Of a stretch of DNA of 64,000 nucleotides, positions 8,284 through 17,300 are shown piece after piece. The stretch comes from Pseudomonas sp. S35 (lineage in GTDB: Bacteria > Pseudomonadota > Gammaproteobacteria > Pseudomonadales > Pseudomonadaceae). Each line of letters starts with the position of its first letter. The first letter of the stretch is position 1. The notes beneath the pieces are model-generated. The model was not told where the DNA came from and made no database searches. It was given only the letters and a program-made list of their open reading frames with translations. The position numbers and the translations under genes were made by a program. The stretch lies in NCBI RefSeq assembly GCF_009866765.1, contig NZ_CP019431.1, positions 2,728,001-2,792,000 of the forward strand. Direction: 5' to 3'.

Positions 8284-8375
8284 CAGCGTATGGGAGGGGC
8301 TTGCTGTGGTGAGCAGGCTTGCCCTGCGCTGGGCCGCGAAGCAGCCCCATTGGATCGTCAGCGAAAGCCCTGTCA
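8284..8375. repeat. Left part of an intergenic REP-like repeat split by the IS
   Basis: The segment with GGGAGGGGCTTGCT and GAGCAGGCTTGCCC has the look of the intergenic palindromic repeats of P. fluorescens genomes. Removing the IS joins it to 9758-9790, whose GCCTATCCCACAT is close to the inverted complement of GTATGGGAGGGGCT near its left end. So the IS appears to have landed inside one repeat unit. Recognised by eye only. Confidence 0.4.
8368..8375. repeat. Target-site duplication, left copy
   Basis: CCCTGTCA immediately precedes the left inverted repeat of the IS256 element and is repeated exactly after its right end. Confidence 0.85.
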
Positions 8376-9749
8376 GGGACTGTCATAAATTTTGTGTTCG
8401 GGCATAACATGTTGATAGAGGTGCATGTATGCCGACCAAAAAGAAACCGGCCCGTGAGGCCCTGCGAGACCTTCCATCTATTCCAAAAGAGCTGATCGAC
8501 CAGTTCGTCAGCGGCCCGATGAGTGCCGAAGCCATTCAGGATGCCTCGATGGCGTTTAAAAAGGCACTTATCGAGCGAGCCCTTGGTGCCGAGTTGGGCC
8601 ACCACCTTGGCTACCCTCAGGGCGCGGAGCGCCCTGAGGAATCGAGCAACCAACGCAACGGCAAAAGTGGCAAAACGGTGCTGACCGATGACGGCCCGTT
8701 GCGTCTCGACATTCCCAGAGATCGCGATGGAAGCTTTGCCCCGATCTTGATCCCTAAGCATGAGCGCCGTTTTACAGGCTTTGATGACAAGATCATCGCG
8801 ATGTATGCCCGAGGTATGACGGTTCGCGAAATCCGGGCGTTTCTCTCGGAACAGTACGGAACAGACGTCTCCCACGACTTCATCAGTTCTGTCACTGACG
8901 CAGTTTTGGAGGAGGTTACCGCCTGGCAACAGCGACCGCTTGAACCGATGTACCCGGTAATTTTCTTCGATGCATTGCGAGTCAAAATTCGCGACGAAGG
9001 CCTGGTTCGCAACAAAGCGATTTACTTGGCACTGGGAGTATTGCCGGACGGAACGCGAGATATCCTGGGAATTTGGATTGAAACAACCGAAGGCGCCAAG
9101 TTTTGGATGAAGGTCTTTAACGACCTGAAAACCCGAGGTGTCGAAGACGTCTTGATCGCGGTGACTGATGGTCTCAAAGGCATGCCCGAAGCGCTGAGTG
9201 CTGTATTTCCTGAGACGACATTGCAGACCTGTATCGTCCACTTGATCCGTAACAGCCTCGATTACGCCCCGTGGGATAAGCGCCGTGAGCTGGCCAAGGC
9301 ACTGAAGCCGATCTATCAAGCACTCAATGTTGACGCTGCAGAACAAGCGCTACTGGCTTTCGAAGCCGGGCCTTGGGGTAAGCAATATCCGACGGTCGTA
9401 TCGGCTTGGAAACGTGCTTGGGATCGAGTTATACCGTTCTTTGTGTTTCCCCCGGCGATACGCAAAGTGATCTACACAACCAACGCCATCGAGAGTATCA
9501 ATGCCCAGTTGCGCAAGATCATCAAGACGCGAGGCCACTTCCCAACGGATGAGGCCGCGACAAAACTAATCTGGCTGGCATTGCGAAATATCACCGCGAA
9601 CTGGGGCAGCGCAGCTCATGATTGGAAGAGCGCGATGAATCAATTTTCGATTCTGTACGGAGATCGATTTATCAGGCCGACCTGGTAAAGCTAGGGCCTG
9701 CCTGACGGCAGGCCGTAACCGGCCCGCACACAAAAAATCTGACACTCTC
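8376..9749 (+). mobile_element. Complete IS256-family insertion sequence, 1374 bp
   Basis: The element has one transposase gene and terminal inverted repeats of 28 bp: left 8376-8403, right 9722-9749, 22 of 28 positions identical by my alignment, both sharing TTTTGTGT and CGGGC blocks. It is flanked by an exact 8-bp direct repeat, CCCTGTCA, at 8368-8375 and 9750-9757, the length of target duplication expected for IS256 elements. A GGCCTGCC/GGCAGGCC hairpin (9695-9714) follows the transposase stop. Intact ends, intact duplication and intact gene point to a fairly recent insertion. It sits in intergenic repeat DNA and breaks no gene I can see. Confidence 0.9.
8429..9688 (+). CDS. IS256-family (mutator type) transposase
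   Basis: The 419-residue protein is full length for the family. It has the conserved blocks of mutator-type DDE transposases: FTGFDDKIIAMYARGMTVREI, the first catalytic Asp in PVIFFDALRVKIRDEG, the second in VLIAVTDGLKGMPEAL followed by TLQTCIVHLIRNSLDY, and the late glutamate region IYTTNAIESINAQLRK. No frameshift is visible, so it should be active. The start codon lies 26 bases inside the left inverted repeat end, as usual for such elements. Confidence 0.95.
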   Translation: MPTKKKPAREALRDLPSIPKELIDQFVSGPMSAEAIQDASMAFKKALIERALGAELGHHLGYPQGAERPEESSNQRNGKSGKTVLTDDGPLRLDIPRDRDGSFAPILIPKHERRFTGFDDKIIAMYARGMTVREIRAFLSEQYGTDVSHDFISSVTDAVLEEVTAWQQRPLEPMYPVIFFDALRVKIRDEGLVRNKAIYLALGVLPDGTRDILGIWIETTEGAKFWMKVFNDLKTRGVEDVLIAVTDGLKGMPEALSAVFPETTLQTCIVHLIRNSLDYAPWDKRRELAKALKPIYQALNVDAAEQALLAFEAGPWGKQYPTVVSAWKRAWDRVIPFFVFPPAIRKVIYTTNAIESINAQLRKIIKTRGHFPTDEAATKLIWLALRNITANWGSAAHDWKSAMNQFSILYGDRFIRPTW

Positions 9750-9757
9750 CCCTGTCA
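9750..9757. repeat. Target-site duplication, right copy
   Basis: CCCTGTCA immediately follows the right inverted repeat of the IS256 element and matches the left copy at all eight bases. Confidence 0.85.
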
Positions 9758-9806
9758 CCACAGAAAGCCTATCCCACATCGGCTCCTCATTACCCTTGGG
9801 AAGGAG

Positions 9807-10499
9807 CTAGTCGGCAAAACTGCGATCAAAAAAGTAAATCTCTCCAGGCTTCACATTCTCAACCGTTGCCTGGGGCCTGCCACCTTCTCCCTGCTTCTTG
9901 CGCCCCGTCTCGCGCAAATATCCCGCCTCAGTCAGCTTCAATAACCGCTGGCGAATACTGGTCTTCAACACCGGCCGTGACAGCACCAGCGAAAAGATCG
10001 TGGTCGCTTGCGGCGCGCTGAATTCATCGCCCAGGAACATCAGCGGCAAACTGCTGTACAGCGATTTCGACACCAACCGCTCCTGCACTGCGGCCACGAT
10101 CAGGTTGTGATCGAACGGCAGCTTGAGGCTGCCATCGGCCACCGCGCTCAACGAGAACCAAGCCTGATGGTCAGCCAAGGCCACCTCATGCGCCAGGATC
10201 GCCAGGTAGTAGGTGGACGACGACCAGCAACGCGGGTCGCGAAACGCATCGCCCACCGTGCCCACTTGTTCGCTCCAGGCCAGCGCCAGGCCGACCTTGT
10301 CACTGGCGCGCAAGCGTTCCACGGCATCCTGGAGGCTCAGATCTTGCACACCGCCGTTGACCACCACGCCCGGTAACGCCCAATGCCCGGCGAAAGGCTC
10401 GGCGTCGCGCTTGTTCAGCAGCAGTTTCAGTTCGCCCGATGCACGGCAGTAAAACAGCACGCACAGGTCGACGGTGTGGAGGTAGGCGCTAAGGGGCAT
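9807..10499 (-). CDS. nrtR: NrtR-type Nudix-related transcriptional regulator of NAD metabolism
   Basis: The 230-residue protein has an N-terminal Nudix-like domain (VLFYCRASGELKLLLNKRDAEPFAGHWALPGVVVNGG) in which the catalytic Nudix box is not conserved. The C-terminal winged helix (TSIRQRLLKLTEAGYLRETGRKKQGEGGRP) should bind DNA. This is the architecture of NrtR, a repressor sensing ADP-ribose-type NAD intermediates. ATG 10499 is used rather than the longer frame from 10529, because AAGGA lies upstream at correct spacing. It is divergent from pncA-pncB-nadE, with a palindrome between them. Confidence 0.88.
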   Translation of the reverse strand: MPLSAYLHTVDLCVLFYCRASGELKLLLNKRDAEPFAGHWALPGVVVNGGVQDLSLQDAVERLRASDKVGLALAWSEQVGTVGDAFRDPRCWSSSTYYLAILAHEVALADHQAWFSLSAVADGSLKLPFDHNLIVAAVQERLVSKSLYSSLPLMFLGDEFSAPQATTIFSLVLSRPVLKTSIRQRLLKLTEAGYLRETGRKKQGEGGRPQATVENVKPGEIYFFDRSFAD

Positions 10500-10598
10500 G
10501 TGAGGTCCTTCTGAACAGCGGAGGGGCACAGTCTAACGGATCGAACGACGATGTCATGTACTGAGTAAAGCATAGGCAGATAAAAGTTTCTTGCAATG

Positions 10599-10619
10599 AA
10601 AGTACATGACATGTACTTT
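10599..10619. promoter_or_regulatory. 21-bp palindrome, probable NrtR operator
   Basis: AAAGTACATG and CATGTACTTT are perfect 10-bp arms around a central A, 27 bases before the pncA start. A lone half-site CATGTACT occurs at 10555-10562. The position between nrtR and the NAD salvage genes makes NrtR the obvious binder; binding is inferred. Confidence 0.7.
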
Positions 10620-10645
10620 AGTTTCCAGGCCACAGGAGAGCCGCC

Positions 10646-11293
10646 ATGACCCTCGCGAAAACCGCCCTTGCTTCATTCGACGTCGACGCCCAGAAGAGTT
10701 TCACGCCGCTGTGCCCCAACGAGTTGCCGGTGGCCGGTGGCGACCAGATCGGTGCCGAACTCAACTACATGGCCAGCCTTGCCGGCCATCGCGTCGGCAG
10801 CAAAGACGCGCACACCCCGCACGCACCTTGGGTGGTCACACACGCGAGCGAGATGATGAAAACCACCGGCCTGGTGCACGCCGACCTCACCTGGGTCAGC
10901 CACTGCGTACCGGGGACCGAAGGCTTTACCTTGCTTGATGAGCTGCCCACGCCCTATGACTACGACTACTTCATCTGGAAAGGCGTCGAACCCGACCTGC
11001 ACCCCTACGGTGCCTGCTACCACGACCTGCACGACAAGCTGTCCACCGGCGTGATCGAGTACCTCAAGGCCCAAGGCGTCAGCCGTGTGATCGTCGGTGG
11101 CCTGGCCCTGGACTTCTGCGTCAAGACCACCGCCCTGCAACTGCTCAAGGCCGGCCTGGAAGTGGTGCTGCACCTGCCGGCATGCCGCGGTATCAGCGAG
11201 GAGGGCGGTGTACAGGCCGTCAATGAGTTGCTCAAGGCCGGTGCCGGCATCAGCCGCACCCGCGAAGAACTGGCCGCGATGGCCGCGCGTTAA
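10646..11293 (+). CDS. pncA: Nicotinamidase
   Basis: The 215-residue protein belongs to the isochorismatase/nicotinamidase fold: the N-terminal aspartate motif FDVDAQKSFTPLCPNELPV, metal-site region KDAHTPHAPW, and nucleophile region VIVGGLALDFCVKTTALQLLKAGLEV with the catalytic cysteine. It hydrolyses nicotinamide to nicotinate and ammonia, the first step of NAD salvage through nicotinate. It is the first gene of a tight operon (11 bases before pncB) behind the NrtR-type palindrome. Confidence 0.93.
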   Translation: MTLAKTALASFDVDAQKSFTPLCPNELPVAGGDQIGAELNYMASLAGHRVGSKDAHTPHAPWVVTHASEMMKTTGLVHADLTWVSHCVPGTEGFTLLDELPTPYDYDYFIWKGVEPDLHPYGACYHDLHDKLSTGVIEYLKAQGVSRVIVGGLALDFCVKTTALQLLKAGLEVVLHLPACRGISEEGGVQAVNELLKAGAGISRTREELAAMAAR

Positions 11294-11304
11294 GGAGACA
11301 CAGC

Positions 11305-12522
11305 ATGGAAAGTGCCTACGACTACGAAAACCCGGTGATCCAAGGCTTGCTCGACACCGACTACTACACCTTCACCATGATGCAGGCGGTGTTGCACCAG
11401 CACCCCAATGTGGATGTGGAATACAACTTCATCGTCCGCTCCAAAGAAAAGCTCGGCCACCTGATCCCGCTACTGCGCGATGAGCTGGAAAAACTCGCCG
11501 GCCTGCACATGCGTGATGGCGAGCTGCGCTTTCTGTTCAGCCCGCGCTTTCGCGAATACCTGACCCCGGACTACGAGCGCTTCCTCGGCCTGTTTCGCTT
11601 CAACCTGCGTTATATCCACGTCAGCGAAGTCGATGGCCAACTGAACATCCGCGTGGTCGGCCCGATGCTGCACTGCATCATGTTCGAGCAGCCCGTGCTG
11701 GCGCTGGTCAGCGAGTTGCGCAACCGCGACAAATACCCCGACGTGACCCTGGAGGACGTCACCCGCAAGCTCTACCAGAAGTTCGACTGGCTGGAGAAAA
11801 ACCTCACCCGCGATGAACTGGCCGACCTGCGCGTCTCCGACTTCTCCACCCGCCGTCGCCTGTCCTTCAAGGCCCAGCGCGAAGTGGTGGGCATCATGCG
11901 CCGCGACTTCCCCGGCCAGTTCGTCGGCACCAGCAACGCGCACCTGGCCTACGAGTTCGACCTGCCGCTGATCGGCACCATGGCCCACCAATGGCTGATG
12001 GTGCACCAGCAACTGGGGCGCCTGCGCGAAAGCCAGAACGCGGCGCTGGAAAACTGGGTGCGTGAATACCGTGGTCGCCTGGGCATCGCCTTGACCGACT
12101 GCATCAGCACTGACTTTTTCCTCAAGGACTTTGACCTGTACTTCGCCAAGCTCTACGACGGTCTGCGCCAGGATTCCGGTGACCCCATCGCCTGGGCCGA
12201 CAAGGTACTGGCCCGCTACACGCAACTGGGCATCGACCCCATGACCAAGGACCTGATGTTCTCCGATGGCCTGAACTTCGAAAAATGCCTGCCGATCCTG
12301 CGCCACGTGCGTGGCAAGGCCAAGTTCGGCTTTGGCATGGGCACCAGTCTGGCCTGCGACGTGGACGGCGTAGAGCCGCTGAGCATTGTGATGAAACTGG
12401 TGCGGGTGCACGGCGAACCGGTGGTGAAGTTTTCCGATGACCCGATCAAGAACGTCTGCGAAGACGCCTCGTTTTTGCAGTATGCGGCCAAGGTGTTCAA
12501 CGTCGGCAAGGTGGAGGTGTGA
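11305..12522 (+). CDS. pncB: Nicotinate phosphoribosyltransferase
   Basis: The 405-residue protein is of normal length for bacterial PncB. It shows [24 protein letters not shown] at the start, the [18 protein letters not shown] block with [21 protein letters not shown] around the phosphate-binding histidine, and [17 protein letters not shown] with [15 protein letters not shown]. It makes nicotinate mononucleotide from nicotinate and PRPP, the step after PncA. The stop is followed after one base by the nadE start, so the genes are translationally close. Confidence 0.95.
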   Translation: MESAYDYENPVIQGLLDTDYYTFTMMQAVLHQHPNVDVEYNFIVRSKEKLGHLIPLLRDELEKLAGLHMRDGELRFLFSPRFREYLTPDYERFLGLFRFNLRYIHVSEVDGQLNIRVVGPMLHCIMFEQPVLALVSELRNRDKYPDVTLEDVTRKLYQKFDWLEKNLTRDELADLRVSDFSTRRRLSFKAQREVVGIMRRDFPGQFVGTSNAHLAYEFDLPLIGTMAHQWLMVHQQLGRLRESQNAALENWVREYRGRLGIALTDCISTDFFLKDFDLYFAKLYDGLRQDSGDPIAWADKVLARYTQLGIDPMTKDLMFSDGLNFEKCLPILRHVRGKAKFGFGMGTSLACDVDGVEPLSIVMKLVRVHGEPVVKFSDDPIKNVCEDASFLQYAAKVFNVGKVEV

Positions 12523-12523
12523 C

Positions 12524-13333
12524 ATGCAAGATCGTATCGCGCAGGAACTGAATATCGACCGGCAACTGGTGAAAGGCGGTGAGGCCAAGGAGATCCAACG
12601 GCGCATCGATTTCATCAAGACCGCGTTGCAGCAGTCGGGCTGCAAGGCCCTGGTGCTGGGCATCAGCGGCGGCGTGGACTCGCTCACCGCAGGCCGTCTA
12701 TGCCAATTGGCCGTGGAGCAACTGCGCAGCGAACACTACGCCGCGCGCTTTATCGCCATGCGCCTGCCCTACAGAACCCAGGCCGATGAACACGACGCCC
12801 AGGCCGCCCTGGGCTTCATCAGCCCGGACCACATCGACACCCTCAACATCGCCGCCAGCGTCGACGGCCTGATGGCCAGCCTCACCGCCACCGAGGCCAG
12901 CGCCGCCCACGTCGATTTCATCAAGGGCAACGTCAAGGCCCGTACCCGCATGATCGCGCAATACGCGGTGGCCAACCTGCACAACGGCCTGGTGGTCGGC
13001 ACCGATCATGGCGCCGAAGCGTTGATGGGGTTCTTCACCAAGTTTGGCGATGGCGCCTGCGACCTGGCACCGCTCTCTGGCCTGACCAAAACCCAGGTGC
13101 GCCTGCTGGCCAGCGCCCTCGGCGCCCCGCAGAACCTGGTGCACAAGCACCCCACGGCCGACCTCGAAGAACTGGCACCGGGCAAGCTGGATGAGCAGTC
13201 ATACGGCTGCACGTACGAAGAGATTGATGCGTACCTGATGGGCGAGCCGGTGAGTGAGCGGGTGAGGGCGATTGTCGAAGGCGCGTACAGCAAGACCGCG
13301 CACAAGCGTGCGCTGCCGATTGCTCCGGTTTGA
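12524..13333 (+). CDS. nadE: Ammonia-dependent NAD synthetase
   Basis: The 269-residue enzyme has the ATP-pyrophosphatase loop [17 protein letters not shown], the [20 protein letters not shown] block and [30 protein letters not shown], all typical of NadE. No glutaminase domain is present, so it uses free ammonia to amidate nicotinate adenine dinucleotide. ATG 12524 begins one base after the pncB stop. The frame open from 12437 overlaps pncB and is not used. It is the last gene of the salvage operon; the adenylyltransferase step (nadD) is not in the window. Confidence 0.95.
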   Translation: MQDRIAQELNIDRQLVKGGEAKEIQRRIDFIKTALQQSGCKALVLGISGGVDSLTAGRLCQLAVEQLRSEHYAARFIAMRLPYRTQADEHDAQAALGFISPDHIDTLNIAASVDGLMASLTATEASAAHVDFIKGNVKARTRMIAQYAVANLHNGLVVGTDHGAEALMGFFTKFGDGACDLAPLSGLTKTQVRLLASALGAPQNLVHKHPTADLEELAPGKLDEQSYGCTYEEIDAYLMGEPVSERVRAIVEGAYSKTAHKRALPIAPV

Positions 13334-13491
13334 TCAACCCCCATCGACCGCCGCCAACGTTGCTTTTTGCAGGAAGCAAGAAAGCTGCGCTGGGAGAGTG
13401 TCACTTGGCTATCATTGGCCGCAGTTTCATTGATATCCACGGACGGCTTAAACGTAGCTTCCGTTAATCTTTAATTTGGACAAATAAAGAG

Positions 13492-14328
13492 ATGACGAAA
13501 ATTATTGGGGTGCATGGCATCGGCCACCAATTTGGTGGCGCCCATTCGCTGCGTGAACAATGGCTGCCGGCACTGAAGGATGGAGTGGCGTTGGCCGGCC
13601 ATCAGTTGCCGGAAGATTTCTCGTTTGACTGTGCCTTTTATGGCGATGTCTTCCGCCCGGCAGGCAAGTCGGCGGGCACGGCGGATGACGCGTCCGATGC
13701 GAGTGAATGGGAAGCGCAGTTACTTCAGATGTGGTGGGAGGAGGCTGCGCGGACCTATCCAAACGTTCGGGGGCCCGAAGAGGCGACAAAGTCCTGGGTC
13801 ACGTCCGGGGCACACAAAGCGCTGAGCGCCCTGACGAATGCGAAATACTTCAGCGGTATTCTGGAAAGCCTGATGTTCGCCGATCTGCGGCAGGTATTTC
13901 GCTATTTTCATGATCATGTCGTACGGGCGAAAGCACAGGCCAGCATTGCGAAACTGATCGGCGAGGACACTCGCGTGATCGTGGCCCATTCCCTCGGCTC
14001 GGTCGTTGCCTACGAGGCGCTGTGTGCCAACCCAGAGTGGCCGGTCACCCATTTGATTACGCTGGGGTCGCCGCTGGGCGTGCGCAACCTGATCTTTGAC
14101 GCGTTGGAACCGATGCCAACAAATGGAAAGGGGCACTGGCCGGGTGGCGTGAAGTCTTGGACGAATATCTCATCAGGCGACGATATCGTTGCGCTGACCA
14201 AGACACTTGAACCGTTGTTCATGCCAACCGTCGTTGATCTCAGTATCAGTAACGGCGCCAAAGCACACGATGCTTGTCGCTACTTGACGACCCAGGAGGT
14301 GGGGAATGCCATTGCTGCCGCCTTCTGA
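13492..14328 (+). CDS. Serine alpha/beta hydrolase (lipase/esterase-like), partner of caspase-STAND protein
   Basis: The 278-residue protein starts with MTKIIGVHGIGHQFGG, an oxyanion-type HG motif. It has a nucleophile elbow AHSLGS with Ser167, a likely acid residue at Asp230 or Asp231 (SSGDD), and a likely catalytic His259 (AKAHDACRYL), so a complete lipase-type Ser-Asp-His triad can be drawn. No signal peptide or membrane helix is visible, so it should be cytoplasmic. Its last 23 bases overlap the start of the 1446-residue caspase-STAND gene, implying coupled translation and a shared function. The substrate is unknown; lipid or ester cleavage is an inference from the fold. A weak AAAGAG ribosome site precedes ATG 13492. 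Confidence 0.75.
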   Translation: MTKIIGVHGIGHQFGGAHSLREQWLPALKDGVALAGHQLPEDFSFDCAFYGDVFRPAGKSAGTADDASDASEWEAQLLQMWWEEAARTYPNVRGPEEATKSWVTSGAHKALSALTNAKYFSGILESLMFADLRQVFRYFHDHVVRAKAQASIAKLIGEDTRVIVAHSLGSVVAYEALCANPEWPVTHLITLGSPLGVRNLIFDALEPMPTNGKGHWPGGVKSWTNISSGDDIVALTKTLEPLFMPTVVDLSISNGAKAHDACRYLTTQEVGNAIAAAF

Positions 14329-17300
14329 TCACTACCGTCGACGTTTATTGGCGACGGGCACCAGTGACTTTCTATACCACGGGCAACTTTCTCGCGTGCC
14401 GCAAGAGTTGGACACGGTAAAAGCTGCCTTTACCTCACTGAACTACCAGTTGATTGAAGCCGGCGTGTCGCCTTCGCGCGGGCAAATGGAAGAGTGGTTG
14501 GCGCACGCGTGCGCCAGCTGCGATGAGCAGGATTTGCTGGTGATCTATTACACCGGCCATGGGGAACGAACGGATCGCTTTTACCTGTTGACCCGTGAGA
14601 CGAAGCTGGCGTGTTCTGAGCTTCTTCCCACCGCCATCGCCCTTGACGACATGGCGCGAATTATCGCCAGGGCCAACGCTGCCCAAGTGTTGCTGATATT
14701 GGATGTGTGTCATGCGGGGGCTGGCGCTGGGGACTTTTTGAAAGTCGCCGTGGCATTGGCAGATACGCTCCCCGTACAGACAACCACGTACGTGATTGCA
14801 GCGGCACGCCATAGTGAACAGGCCGATGAAGGTGCCTTGAGCGCGGCATTGGCGTTGGCGCTGAGCAATCCTGACTGTCGCTTGGGTGGGGCCAACCAGC
14901 CTTACCTGGCGATGGAAGAGGTGATGGAGGCGGTTAAACAGTATTTGCGGGTTAACTTTCCCAAGCAGCAGGCGCAGTATTGCTCCCTGCATTCAGACGG
15001 TCTCTGCCTGCTGTTTCCGAACCCTCGACATCGGCCGAATCTCAAGGCAGGCCTTGATCTGGCCAGTCAGCGGGCGTTCGAAATGCATTGGTCGCCTAAA
15101 GCGCGCGGCGTAGAGCTCGATGCCTGCGGGGATTACTTCACGGGGCGAGCCAAGGCACTGCAGCAAATCGGCGACTGGCTGGCATTGCCGGACGAACAGG
15201 GATGCGTGCTGGTGGTGACCGGCGGGGCGGGAACCGGAAAGTCCGCTTTGCTGGGCCGTGTCGTGACGTTGTCTGCCAACCCGCGCGATCCGCAGGATAC
15301 ACAACGGCAAGCGCTTGAAGGGCACCTCTACGCCCACGTGCCCGAGGGCATTGTCGATGTGGCGGTGCATGCGCGGAACAAAGTGCTGGCCGAGATCGTT
15401 GAACAAATAGCAGCTGGGTTCAGTTTGCCCGAGCGTGATGTGGCGTCAGTGCTGGAGTCTTTGGCGAAGCGCCAGAGAAAGACGGTGATTGTGATCGACG
15501 CGCTTGACGAAGCTGATGACAGCCAGGACGTCGCACGTCAATTGCTCTTGCCTCTGTCCGAGCTCCAGCATGTATTCCTGTTGGTCGGCACTCGTCCTGA
15601 TGCAACGGCGAGCGAGCAACGCTTTCAGGCCCTGGGCACCCATACCCTTGAGATCAATCTTGACCAGGCGTGTCATCTCGAGTCCGGCGACGTTGCGTTG
15701 TATGTCGAGCGCCGGCTCAGGGCCGAGGCGGAGCCGGGCCGTTACTCGCCTTACCGGGAAGAGTCGGAGTTGGCGAGGGAGGTCGCCCTGGCGGTTGCCT
15801 CACGTGCCGGGCATGTCTACCTGGTAGCTCATACGGTGGTGCTTGCCCTGTTGAACATGGGGGAAGCCGTCGACACTTCGCGCCAAGGCTGGATAGATCA
15901 ACTGCCCACCGGCCTCATGCAAGCGTTCAGGCAGTACCTGGCCTTGCTGGACAAACCCGCTGCTGCCTTGGATTCGGCCACGGTATACACGGTGTTGAGC
16001 GCGTTGGCGTTCGCTCAAGGGGAGGGCATGCCGTGGGTCGAGTTGTGGCCTGCTGCTGCCAGTGCGCTGAGCAATCGCGTCATCACGGATGAAGACATCA
16101 TTCAGGTCAGGGGCTTTGCCGCCCCTTTCATTGTGGAGTCCATCGAAAGCGGACGTTCGGTGTATCGCCTGTACCATGAGCAACTTGCCGAACAACTGCG
16201 CGAGATCGCCGGCAAGCAGCCTGGGGTCTACCGCCGATTGTGGGACGCGCTGCTCGCCACGGTGCCCATCGACAGCATTGGAAAACGCCTGTGGGCCAAC
16301 GCTCATCCTTACCTCAAGCGCCATGCGTCCTCGTTTGCGGCCAAGGCCGGTGTGCTTGATGAGTTGATCACCGATCCAGAATTTTTGTTGGCCAGCGATC
16401 CCGAGATACTGCGCAGTCATCTCAAGGTAAGCGCGGCCTCAAGTTATTCCCTGGAGCAGACGTACCTGAGCATTTTTGGCACGTTGCGCGAGCTACCTGA
16501 ACCCGAGCGCAGGGCCTACCTGGCCCTGGCCCTTATGCAGAGGGCGTTACCGCCCTTGGCGCCAAGCGCTCCCAACGGAGCGCGCAGTCAGTGGATGCCG
16601 GCCTGGGCGGCCTGGAACCGCCCGAAGAACAGCGGGCTGATAGATGCGCGTGACTCCAGCGTGACCGCGTTGAGTACGGGGTTGTGGAACCCCCATACCC
16701 CTGTCGCCTTAGTCGGGCGTGCAGACGGGCAGATTGAGGTGTTCAGGCTCAGCGATGGTCATAAGTTGGCTGGCTGGGCACCGTTTCTCGATAAGGAGGT
16801 GACCCGCCTGGCGCTCACCCAGACGCCGGAAGGTGAGGTGCTGGTCGCAAGTTGGGGGGCGCAACTGGGGGCTACCAACCTGAGGCATCAGCAGGATCGA
16901 TTTGCGTTGATGCCTGCTGATGCCCATGCCGGCAGAATCACTGCCCTCACGCTTGTTGAGCAAGACGGCCGCCACTTTTGTGTGAGTGCCCATCAAGGCA
17001 AGTATTACCCGGCGAAACTGCCGAAAATAGCCGTTTGCGAAAACGACCTGTACCTCTGGGACCTTGCGGACTTCAGTTTGGTTCGACACAAAACAGGCGC
17101 CTCGTTGGCAACTATTTGCCAACTTGTCGCATTCAAATCCTCCGCCGGCATGCGGCTTCTATCGGGAGGGTATACCCATTTTTCTGGGGCCAGATGTGCG
17201 CCTGGTCTACGTCTTTGGACGATGGACCTTGACGTGGTGTGGGAGACGCCAACGACGATCGACAGTGAAGATGTAGAAACTATCCAACTGAGGGAGATAG

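Noticed and set aside
7535..9346. 603-codon minus-strand frame spanning the SDR and transposase genes
   Set aside because: It crosses the edge of an IS element and is the reverse shadow of two well-supported genes; the translation has no family features.
8376..9749. IS256 as the cause of the missing polyol transporter genes
   Set aside because: An intact 8-bp target duplication on both sides shows simple insertion without adjacent deletion, and the element lies downstream of the SDR gene, not between it and the binding protein.
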